From contig JAEWAQ010000011.1 of assembly GCA_023391635.1 (NCBI GenBank), forward strand, positions 1 to 22,571: 22,571 nt of DNA, in the 5' to 3' direction. Positions 14,900 to 21,534 of the stretch are shown here, in pieces; position 1 is the first letter of the stretch, and every line of letters begins with the position of its first letter. Under the pieces are notes generated by a model. That model had not been told where the DNA came from and did not search any database. It saw only the letters and a program-made list of their open reading frames with translations. This stretch comes from Bacillota bacterium. Lineage in GTDB: Bacteria > Bacillota > Bacilli > Paenibacillales > Paenibacillaceae. A program made the translations under genes and the position numbers.

Positions 14900-16246
14900 C
14901 TATTGCTTCGCATTCAGAAGCTCGTCACGCTTCTTGTCCAATTTCTGAAGGAAATCCTCCGGCGTCATCTTGCCTGTGAATACGAGCGTCTGCAAGGAGG
15001 CAATCTCTTCGGTCAGTTCTCCGGGAAACACGTTGTCCGGCCAGAAGATCGCACTTGGCGAGCTTGCCCATTCCTGCATCGTGCGAATAAGCGGCTCACT
15101 GATGTACTCTTTTGTGTCGACATCATTGACGATCGTAAGCGAGCCTTCTCCGGATTTGATTTTATGAATCTGTTCCTCTTTGCTCATGAGAAATTTGATA
15201 AACTCGACCGCTTCCTTCTTATGCTTGGAGTAGTTCGTAACGACAAATGAATTGCCTACGCCGCCTACTCCCCCGTCATGAAGCTGCACGGACTCGTTAT
15301 AATCCGGCACTCTCAGCATCCCGAAATCTTCTCCCAGCGCCGCGCGAGCTTCCGTGATCGTTTTGTTGCCGGCCAATACCATGGCAACCTCGCCCTGATA
15401 GTACAGTTGTCTTCCCTGGTTGGACCCGTCCATCATGGTCAGTCCCTTGGCGTAAAGCTCGTTCCAGCTCTTCATAATCGCCGCCAGCGTCGGATCGTTA
15501 AAATTGCGCTTTCCTTGCACAATCTCGTCCAGTCCTGCGGAAGTCAAGGTTTGCGCGATCCAGAAAGACGGAATGTGCCAGAAATTGACCGGCATTTCCA
15601 GCCCCAATGGCGTTACCCCGGTGTCTTTGATTTTCTGCAGCGCGGCGATGAATTCATCCACGTTCTTAATCGGGTTTTTCTCCGGATCGACGCCGGCGTT
15701 GGCCAGAAGCTTCTTATTGTAGAAGAGGACGAAGATGCCGTCCGTGGAGAACGGAACGCCGTACAGCGTGCCGTCCGGCTTGAAGCCTTCCGCCACCGCT
15801 TCCCATCCGGCGATCCGGGCCCGCTCTTCCTGCGAGAAATAGTCGTTCATCGGCTCCAGGAACTGCTTGTATCTCAGCATGTAACTGCCCGACCATAGAA
15901 CCGTCAAGTCGGGGCCGTTTTTGGCGATGCTGGCCGTCTGGAACTTGGTGAACATTTGATCGTTTGACGGAAGATCCTGAATTTCGACGGTTACGCCCGG
16001 GTGGGATTCCTCGAATCGTTTGATTGCCTGAACGATATAAAACTCTTCCCTTTTCTTGTCCTTGTTTTTCGCATCGATCGTCGGGTAGCCGGAGTTCCAG
16101 AATACGAGTTTGACATTCTCCTTCTTTGCCGTTGGCGCGCCCCCGCTCGCTTCCCCCTCCGCGCCGCCGGTCTTGCCGCAGCCTGCCAAGCTGCCCGCAA
16201 GCGCCGCGATCGCAAGCATCGACAGCGCCTTTCCCATGATCCGCAT
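14900..16246 (-). CDS. Extracellular solute-binding lipoprotein, carbohydrate ABC transporter
   Basis: This 448-residue protein begins with a lipoprotein signal (MRIMGKALSMLAIAALAGSLAGC). The lipobox LAGC has Cys23 as the lipidation site, followed by a Gly/Glu/Ala/Ser-rich tether. The mature part fits family 1 solute-binding proteins: VKLVFWNSGYPT near the start, VTVEIQDL, LDQ-type hinge segments and GVGGVGNSFVVTNYSKHK. It would capture the glycoside or oligosaccharide outside the membrane and deliver it to the two permeases. The ATG at 16246 follows AAAGGGG at 8-9 nt. It is the first gene of the operon, with its own promoter, a cre-like site and upstream repeats. Confidence 0.95.
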   Translation of the reverse strand: MRIMGKALSMLAIAALAGSLAGCGKTGGAEGEASGGAPTAKKENVKLVFWNSGYPTIDAKNKDKKREEFYIVQAIKRFEESHPGVTVEIQDLPSNDQMFTKFQTASIAKNGPDLTVLWSGSYMLRYKQFLEPMNDYFSQEERARIAGWEAVAEGFKPDGTLYGVPFSTDGIFVLFYNKKLLANAGVDPEKNPIKNVDEFIAALQKIKDTGVTPLGLEMPVNFWHIPSFWIAQTLTSAGLDEIVQGKRNFNDPTLAAIMKSWNELYAKGLTMMDGSNQGRQLYYQGEVAMVLAGNKTITEARAALGEDFGMLRVPDYNESVQLHDGGVGGVGNSFVVTNYSKHKKEAVEFIKFLMSKEEQIHKIKSGEGSLTIVNDVDTKEYISEPLIRTMQEWASSPSAIFWPDNVFPGELTEEIASLQTLVFTGKMTPEDFLQKLDKKRDELLNAKQ

Positions 16247-16280
16247 CCGATGAGCCCCTTTCGTGTTTGAGTACCTCCAA

Positions 16281-16309
16281 ATTATAAAGCGTTTTCAGGT
16301 AGTTAGGAA
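16281..16309 (-). promoter_or_regulatory. Promoter of the carbohydrate operon
   Basis: TATAAT at 16286-16281 on the minus strand is a consensus -10. The -35 (TTCCTA, 16309-16304, 17-bp spacing) is weak, which suits an activator-dependent promoter. Transcription would begin near 16274, about 28 nt before the lipoprotein ATG. Confidence 0.65.
16284..16297 (-). promoter_or_regulatory. CcpA cre-like site over the operon promoter
   Basis: The minus strand reads TGAAAACGCTTTAT, matching the cre consensus TGWAANCGNTNWCA at 12 of 14 positions; only the final CA is missing. It overlaps the -10 and the spacer, the classic position for catabolite repression. The family knowledge is established; the match is by eye. 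Confidence 0.55.
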
Positions 16310-16329
16310 TGACAGCAGGCATTGCGATA

Positions 16330-16394
16330 TTTATCATTTTGCGACAAGCCTTCGGCAATTTATCATTTTGCGCCACGCATTTATCACTTTCTGC
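16330..16394. repeat. Three direct operator-like repeats between divergent promoters
   Basis: TTTATCATTTTGCG occurs at 16330-16343 and again, identical, at 16359-16372. A diverged third copy (TTTATCACTTTCTGC) lies at 16380-16394. Start-to-start spacings are 29 and 21 bp, the latter two DNA turns. AraC-type regulators such as the YesN-like protein at 19340 bind tandem direct repeats upstream of their target promoters. The array lies upstream of the lipoprotein -35 and at the -35 of the divergent promoter, so it is a good candidate operator for both. Confidence 0.6.
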
Positions 16395-16397
16395 AAA

Positions 16398-16425
16398 TTG
16401 TTTATAATTACATATTTTGTACAAT
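16398..16425 (+). promoter_or_regulatory. Probable promoter of the divergent TIM-barrel gene
   Basis: TTGTTT (16398-16403), a 16-bp spacer and TACAAT (16420-16425) form the best pair. An alternative -10, TATAAT at 16403-16408, would place its -35 inside the third repeat. Either gives a leader ending at the annotated ATG region. Confidence 0.45.
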
Positions 16426-16459
16426 ATTTTGGTTGACTTCTATTTTGCCCGGCTCTAAG

Positions 16460-17461
16460 ATGAGTCTGACTTTCCAGCGAACCTTGCTGGCGGTCATTTC
16501 CTTAATCCGAAAGGAGTCGATCGACATCGAACGGACGAAGAAATTGCTGGCGCAGTTAGGTTTTCCCTCAGGGGATTTGCACGATTTGCCGAACTCAAAC
16601 AAAACATTTCCGGACGGCGCCCATTACCGGATCGAAATTCCGTCCGTGGAAGGGCCCGCTGCTTTCCGCAGCCTCATTGAAGAACAGCAGCGCTACGGAA
16701 TTCCGATTCACCGCATTTCGCAAGGGAGCGGCATCATGCTGCTGACGGATGCGGAAATTCGCGAAATGGCGCAGCTCGGATGCGACCGCCAGATCGAAGT
16801 TAGCCTGTTCGTCGGACCGCGCGCCACGTTCGACATCCAGGCACAGCCGCTTACGTCGGCAGGCAGAAGCATCGGCTTGCGCGCATGCGGCATGGACCAG
16901 GTCGTCTATTCGTTGGAAGACGTGAAACGGGCGTGCGCGTTAGGCATACGCGGCGTGCTTGTCGCCGACGAAGGCGTATTATGGGCGGTGAACGCGTTCA
17001 AACAGGCAGGGGAGCTTCCGTCCGATCTGGTCGTCAAAGTATCCGTATCGCTTGGTGCAGCCAATCCCGTTTCGATTCGTCTTGCGGGAGAAGCAGGCGC
17101 CGACACTTACAACGTGCCTACCGATTTGACGTTGGCCCGGCTTGCCGCCATACGGCAAGCGGTGGACATGCCGCTTGATCTGTATATCGAAGTACCCGAT
17201 GACTTCGGCGGGTTCGTCCGGTACTACGAAATCGCGGAAATCGTTCGCGTAGCCGCGCCGGTCTATATCAAATTCGGACTGCGCAATGCGCCCAACATTT
17301 ATCCGTCCGGCACGCACTTGGAGGACACCGCCGTGCGGCTCACCCGCGAACGCGTGCGCAGAGCCGCCATCGGCTGCGAATTTCTGGCCCGATACGGCGG
17401 GGGCTTGCGCACCTCCGAGCCGGGCGCCGCCGGCATCGGCGTTCCCGTCGTGTCCAATTAA
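16460..17461 (+). CDS. TIM-barrel-like protein of uncertain function (resembles proteins annotated as U32-family peptidases)
   Basis: This 333-residue protein shows alternating beta/alpha units: QIEVSLFVGP (111-120), RGVLVADEGVLW (164-175), VVKVSVSLGAANP (191-203), ADTYNVPTDL (214-223), LDLYIEVPDDFGG (239-251) and VYIKFGLRNAPNIYPSG (268-284). These resemble TIM-barrel strands carrying Asp, Glu and a Lys (271). My recollection is that similar proteins are labelled U32 peptidase in Paenibacillus genomes, but I see no proof of protease activity. Its position opposite the sugar operon, before the sensor pair, suggests a metabolic role. The start is unclear: the ATG at 16460 lacks a ribosome binding site, whereas AAAGGAG at 16510 points to an in-frame ATC at 16526. 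A frame upstream to 16322 covers regulatory DNA and is unlikely to be translated. Confidence 0.7.
   Translation: MSLTFQRTLLAVISLIRKESIDIERTKKLLAQLGFPSGDLHDLPNSNKTFPDGAHYRIEIPSVEGPAAFRSLIEEQQRYGIPIHRISQGSGIMLLTDAEIREMAQLGCDRQIEVSLFVGPRATFDIQAQPLTSAGRSIGLRACGMDQVVYSLEDVKRACALGIRGVLVADEGVLWAVNAFKQAGELPSDLVVKVSVSLGAANPVSIRLAGEAGADTYNVPTDLTLARLAAIRQAVDMPLDLYIEVPDDFGGFVRYYEIAEIVRVAAPVYIKFGLRNAPNIYPSGTHLEDTAVRLTRERVRRAAIGCEFLARYGGGLRTSEPGAAGIGVPVVSN
16510..16516 (+). promoter_or_regulatory. Strong ribosome binding site inside the annotated TIM-barrel gene
   Basis: AAAGGAG is followed 9 nt later by ATC at 16526, in frame (codon 23). No ATG, GTG or TTG lies at a usable distance. The protein segment that follows (IERTKKLLAQLGFP) would make a natural N-terminus. 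Confidence 0.35.
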
Positions 17462-17464
17462 GCG

Positions 17465-17493
17465 TTGCGGATTTTCGATTCCCTAACTATAAT
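17465..17493 (+). promoter_or_regulatory. Promoter of the YesM/YesN-type gene pair
   Basis: TTGCGG (17465-17470), a 17-bp spacer and TATAAT (17488-17493) make one of the best sigma-A-type promoters in the window. It begins 4 nt after the preceding stop codon, so the sensor pair can be expressed separately from the TIM-barrel gene. Confidence 0.65.
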
Positions 17494-17558
17494 CAGATCA
17501 ACCGCACATTGCAGACATCAGAGTGTTCGATAACGCCCGGGATGGGATTGCTGCCGCC

Positions 17559-19343
17559 ATGAGGAGCCGCAAAAAATGGAATCTGATAACGATCATCATT
17601 TTATCGCTGTTCATTGTGCTGCCGGTGCTGTTTCAGGCCTATATGCTGAGCAATCAGTTCGGTGTCAGGATCGAACGGCTCTATGATCAGTCGATTTCCA
17701 AAAACATGGATTCGCTGTCGATCAATCTCGACTTCTATATCAATCAGTTCAATGATCATTTGCGCGCCTACGAGAAAGATACGGAACTGCTCGAGGCCTT
17801 GCAATCGCATCCGGACGACAAAGGGAAGATCGAGACGAAGCTCCTAGCTTTTGCCGACACTTATCGTTTGCGCGTTCCGCTAAATGTAGCGGTGATCGGC
17901 AAAGAGGGCCGGGTATACAGCGACGCCGTCTTGCTTGCGAGCGAAGAGGAAACGCTCCGGCAGACCGTCCGTTCGTTCCCGTGGTATGACGACAACGTTC
18001 CTTACGACAAAAAAACGATCTATTACAACGTCGCACCCGATTTTCACGATCACCTGCAGCAATACGGCATCGTTTATATCGTTAAAAATTTGGTCTACGG
18101 CGACGAACATCTTGGCTTGATCGTGATGCTGATCAACGATTCGCTCATCCAGCGGCTGCTGGATCAAATTCAATTCACCTCTTCAACCGTTGCTTTCATC
18201 GCTTTGCACGACGGCAGCGTACTGCTCGCAAGCGAAGAAAGCAAAGGCGATTTGTCGGAAATCGCCAAGCAAGCGATCGTGCCGTGCAGCAATCCCGGCG
18301 TCGACTACAGCAGCGCGCATCTGGTCTGGAATCATCAATCGTATCTCAGCTCCTGCCGTAACATCCCTTATCTGGCCTGGCATCTCATCGCATTAACGCC
18401 GATGAAAGCGCTGGTTTCCGAACGCAACGATACCTGGATTTATACACTGCTCGTCACCGGTGTCTCGCTTTGCGTCATTTCGTTTATTCTGTACGTGCTG
18501 ACCAAAAAAGTGATGATTCCGATATTACGGCTGGCGAAGCTCGTCCGCCAATTCCGGATCAACGACCATGCCGGGCGATACGAATACCACGGCGTGGAAG
18601 AGATCGAAATTTTGTCCACAGGCATCGGCCAAATGCTCGAGCGCATCCAAGTGCAGTTCCGCCAAATTAAGGATGATGAAGCGCAGAAGCTGAACTTGGA
18701 GCTGAACGTACTTCAATCGCAAATTCGCCCGCATTTTCTGCACAATGCGATCAATTCGGTGCGCTGGCTGGCGGAGATGAAAGGCGAAAAATCGATCGCT
18801 AAAATGCTCGTCCATCTGTCCGGCACGCTGAATTACACGCTGAACAATCACCGCATGATCTGGAGTACGGTCCAGGAAGAACTGGACCATGTTCGCAGCT
18901 ATATCTCATTCCAGGAAGCCCGTATGATCAAGCCGATCGACACGGTCATCTCCGTCGATTCCGCGGTGCAGCATGCGCCGCTGCCCAAGCTTACGCTGCA
19001 GCCGTTTGTCGAGAACGCGGTTTTGCACGGTTTTACCGCCCTGGACGGGAGAATGCCGATGCTCGCCATCCGCTGCGAACATACCCGCGACGGCTTGGTA
19101 ATTTACATCGAGGATAACGGCGTGGGCATGGACGAGGACACGGTAAACCGTATCATCGCAGCTGCGAACGAGCGGAAGGAACCCCGGACCGATTCCGGCA
19201 TCGGCATTCACAACGTCATTCTCCGGCTTCATCTCAACTACGGAGATCGCTTCCGGTTTCAGATCGACAGCACGCCGGGAACGGGCAGCACCTTTGTGTT
19301 AAGGATTCCGAATAGCGATTACGAGGATGGTGGACGGGAATGA
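17559..19343 (+). CDS. YesM-type membrane sensor histidine kinase
   Basis: Numbered from a possible GTG at 17523, the protein has a first membrane helix at about 20-42, a long extracytoplasmic Cache-like sensor (about 45-300) and a second helix (306-326). A HAMP-like linker (330-385), the His_kinase domain with LNVLQSQIRPHFLHNAINSV (phospho-acceptor His404) and HATPase_c follow. The HATPase boxes are LQPFVENAVLHGF, EDNGVGMD and SGIGIHNV. This is the architecture of YesM/LytS-group kinases that sense extracellular carbohydrates with a YesN partner. The ATG at 17559 gives MRSRKKWNLI, a good positively charged start before the helix; the GTG adds 12 residues and neither has a strong ribosome binding site. 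Its stop overlaps the regulator start (ATGA), so the pair is translationally coupled. Confidence 0.93.
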   Translation: MRSRKKWNLITIIILSLFIVLPVLFQAYMLSNQFGVRIERLYDQSISKNMDSLSINLDFYINQFNDHLRAYEKDTELLEALQSHPDDKGKIETKLLAFADTYRLRVPLNVAVIGKEGRVYSDAVLLASEEETLRQTVRSFPWYDDNVPYDKKTIYYNVAPDFHDHLQQYGIVYIVKNLVYGDEHLGLIVMLINDSLIQRLLDQIQFTSSTVAFIALHDGSVLLASEESKGDLSEIAKQAIVPCSNPGVDYSSAHLVWNHQSYLSSCRNIPYLAWHLIALTPMKALVSERNDTWIYTLLVTGVSLCVISFILYVLTKKVMIPILRLAKLVRQFRINDHAGRYEYHGVEEIEILSTGIGQMLERIQVQFRQIKDDEAQKLNLELNVLQSQIRPHFLHNAINSVRWLAEMKGEKSIAKMLVHLSGTLNYTLNNHRMIWSTVQEELDHVRSYISFQEARMIKPIDTVISVDSAVQHAPLPKLTLQPFVENAVLHGFTALDGRMPMLAIRCEHTRDGLVIYIEDNGVGMDEDTVNRIIAAANERKEPRTDSGIGIHNVILRLHLNYGDRFRFQIDSTPGTGSTFVLRIPNSDYEDGGRE

Positions 19344-20887
19344 AAGTGATGATTGTTGAAGACGACATGCTCGTACGTCTCGGAATCAAATCGATGATTC
19401 CCTGGCAGCGCCTCGGCATGGAGGTCGTATGCGAAGCGCGCGACGGGATGGAAGCGCTGGAGTTGTTCGAAAGCCATCTTCCGGACATTACCCTGGTCGA
19501 TATCGGCATTCCTAAGATGAACGGGCTGGATTTCATCGAGCGGGTGAAACCGCTGCGCCCGCAAAGCGAGTTCATTATTTTGACGTGTAACAAAGATTTC
19601 GATATGGTACGGCGCTCCTTCCGCTTGGGCGTACATGACTTTGTCGTTAAATCGACGATGGAAATCGAGCAGCTGCAGCAAAACCTGGAGCAGCTCGCCG
19701 CATCCATTCGCCGAGCGCGGCAAGAGAACGATAGAGCGGAAGAACCCCGGATCGAGCCCCATCTGGCTCGGCTGACGAAAAGCAGCTTTTTGCGGGACTG
19801 GCTGAACGGCGTCTTCAACAACTACACGATCTTTCAGCAGAAATTGTCGCAAAACGGTTTTCCGCCGCTGCAAGACCATTTGCAGGCATGGGTCATCCGG
19901 CTGGATACGCTCGTGCAAAGCGGGAAGCCTTTCAATCCTGCCGATTTGGACAAAATCGGCTACGCGATCGAAAACGTGGCGGGCGAATTGTACCGGACCG
20001 CGCTGATCGGCTGCGTTCCCGACGTGCGGCAGCGCTGCTGGCGAGCGCTCTTCCACCATTCGGCGGAAGCCGTTATCGATCCGCTGCTGCTGATCCAGGC
20101 GGTCGAGCACTACCTCGGCTTCGACATCTCCATCGCTTGCAGCGGCGTATTCCGCGAATGGACGGACTGGCTCGACGCGGACAAAGCAGCGGAAAGCATG
20201 CTGGCGCTTGACTATTATCCGCATGCGGCATCCCTGTTTTGCGGTCCGGGTCCGTCAGATGCGCTCCCGCAGTCCGTGCTGGCCTGGAAGCACGATTTCC
20301 TGCGCGATCTGTCGCTCCTGCAGTGGAGCGATTTGCATCTGGCCCTTGAGCACGCTCCCCAATTGTTTGTCCCTCCTTATCCTCAGCCAGCTCTGGCGAA
20401 AAACATATTCCGCGAACTCCTTCAGCAAATCGATCTGTTGGGCCGAAAATTCGGTCATCCCGTTTATCCGGATGGCCCTCCTTCCTGCAACCATCATTCG
20501 TTGCAGGAGGAAATCCATTGCGTCGCCGCAGCGATCCGCCTGCTGGAAGCGTCGCTGCGGCACGGCTTTGCAGCCTCCGACCGGCGCAATCTGGTTGAAG
20601 CCGCCTTGCACTACATCCGTGAACATCCGTTCGAAAACATCAGCCTGCAGCAAATATCCGATCATCTTCACGTCAGTCCCACTTATTTCGGCAAGTTGTT
20701 CAAGCTCGAAACAGGTCAATCGTTCACCGAACACTTGCTCGACGTGAAGATCCAGCTGGCGGAACAGATGATTCGCAGCGGCGCCTCCCTGACCGACATT
20801 TCGCAAAAGCTCGGTTACCTGAACCTGAGTTCCTTCACTCGCATGTTCAAAAAAATAAAGGGCGTATCGCCTTCCCATTATCTCTGA
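19340..20887 (+). CDS. YesN-type response regulator with AraC DNA-binding domain
   Basis: This 515-residue protein begins with a receiver domain: acidic residues EDD at 7-9, phospho-acceptor Asp54 (ITLVDIGIPKMNG), the LT motif near 81 and Lys104 (DFVVKST). A long middle region (about 125-410) without recognised motifs is usual for the YesN group. The C-terminus (about 417-515) is an AraC/XylS double helix-turn-helix. It includes ISLQQISDHLHVSPTYFGKL and SLTDISQKLGYLNLSSFTRM and ends in GVSPSHYL. Phosphorylated by the kinase encoded with a 4-nt overlap upstream, it probably activates the divergent carbohydrate operon through the direct repeats at 16330-16394. That target is inferred from position. 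No convincing terminator follows. Confidence 0.94.
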   Translation: MKVMIVEDDMLVRLGIKSMIPWQRLGMEVVCEARDGMEALELFESHLPDITLVDIGIPKMNGLDFIERVKPLRPQSEFIILTCNKDFDMVRRSFRLGVHDFVVKSTMEIEQLQQNLEQLAASIRRARQENDRAEEPRIEPHLARLTKSSFLRDWLNGVFNNYTIFQQKLSQNGFPPLQDHLQAWVIRLDTLVQSGKPFNPADLDKIGYAIENVAGELYRTALIGCVPDVRQRCWRALFHHSAEAVIDPLLLIQAVEHYLGFDISIACSGVFREWTDWLDADKAAESMLALDYYPHAASLFCGPGPSDALPQSVLAWKHDFLRDLSLLQWSDLHLALEHAPQLFVPPYPQPALAKNIFRELLQQIDLLGRKFGHPVYPDGPPSCNHHSLQEEIHCVAAAIRLLEASLRHGFAASDRRNLVEAALHYIREHPFENISLQQISDHLHVSPTYFGKLFKLETGQSFTEHLLDVKIQLAEQMIRSGASLTDISQKLGYLNLSSFTRMFKKIKGVSPSHYL

Positions 20888-21007
20888 CGAATCAAAGAAA
20901 ATTCAAGCAAGTACAAACTCCGCTAAGATAATATTATGGTTAAGTTTCTGTGAGCCTTCTATCAGGCTTCTCAAAGGGGGGCAGTTCCAATAATTGGAGG
21001 AAAAAAA

Positions 21008-21397
21008 GTGAAAGTGCAGGTCGTGGATTACAATGAAAACTGGATTATCCATTTTGAGCAAGAAGCAAAGAAATTAAAGGATATATTTGGAGACGAATTG
21101 ATAGACATTCATCATAAAGGTAGTACATCTGTGCCTGAATTACAAGCAAAGCCAATTATTGATATCATGCCAGTCGTTCGGCGAATTGAGCTAGTAGACG
21201 CATATAATTCACGGATGGAATTCCTTGGGTACGAGTGTATGGGGGAGCTTGGTATCTCTGGTCGAAGGTATTTTAGAAAAAGAGGCGATAATCGTACTCA
21301 CCAAATCCATATCTTTGAGCCTGACGATGCAAAGGATGCGTTGGTCAAATAAATTGAGAAAAAAGCTCTCCTCTGGTACGACGGACTAAATATTTGA
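21008..21397 (+). pseudogene. GrpB-family gene, degraded (internal deletion and premature stop)
   Basis: The frame opens with GTG at 21008 after GGAGG and reads as a GrpB (UPF0157) protein: VDYNENWIIHFEQEAKKL, the nucleotidyltransferase-like core IHHKGSTSVPELQAKPIIDI, then RTHQIHIF. Family members run to about 170 residues. Here the sequence jumps from FEPDDAK straight to DALVK, close to the usual C-terminus, and meets TAA at 21350. Past the stop the same frame continues with IEKKALLWYDGL to a TGA at 21397, which matches the normal GrpB end. About 40 residues thus appear deleted in frame, plus a nonsense mutation. The base composition is clearly more AT-rich than its neighbours, suggesting acquisition from elsewhere. 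A 114-residue product could still be made. Confidence 0.7.
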
Positions 21398-21403
21398 TCA
21401 AAG

Positions 21404-21428
21404 AAAACCCCTTCAACAGAAGAGTTTT
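21404..21428 (+). terminator. Possible weak terminator after the GrpB remnant
   Basis: AAAAC (21404-21408) pairs with GTTTT (21424-21428) and CTTC (21411-21414) with GAAG (21419-21422) around an AACA loop, with a small internal bulge. The T run is part of the stem. Apart from this, the 137 bases from 21398 to the ROK stop show no coding signal I can support. Confidence 0.3.
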
Positions 21429-21534
21429 GAAAACAACATCATACACCGATAACCGTGTCAACAACACGCAACAGAACCTGCCAATATTGATGCGGCAAGA
21501 ATGTTCACGTCAAATCACCTTTCTCTGTTCTCCG

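Noticed and set aside
16322..16459. N-terminal extension of the TIM-barrel protein
   Set aside because: It would translate the repeat array and both promoter candidates, and the residues look like random translation of AT-rich DNA.
20950..20985. GAGCCT/AGGCTT inverted repeat after the YesN-type gene as a terminator
   Set aside because: The stem is only five to six pairs and is followed by a G run, not a T run.
21454..21468. CGTGT-CAACA-ACACG small hairpin downstream of the ROK gene
   Set aside because: The stem is five pairs with no T tract on either strand, so it is too weak to call.
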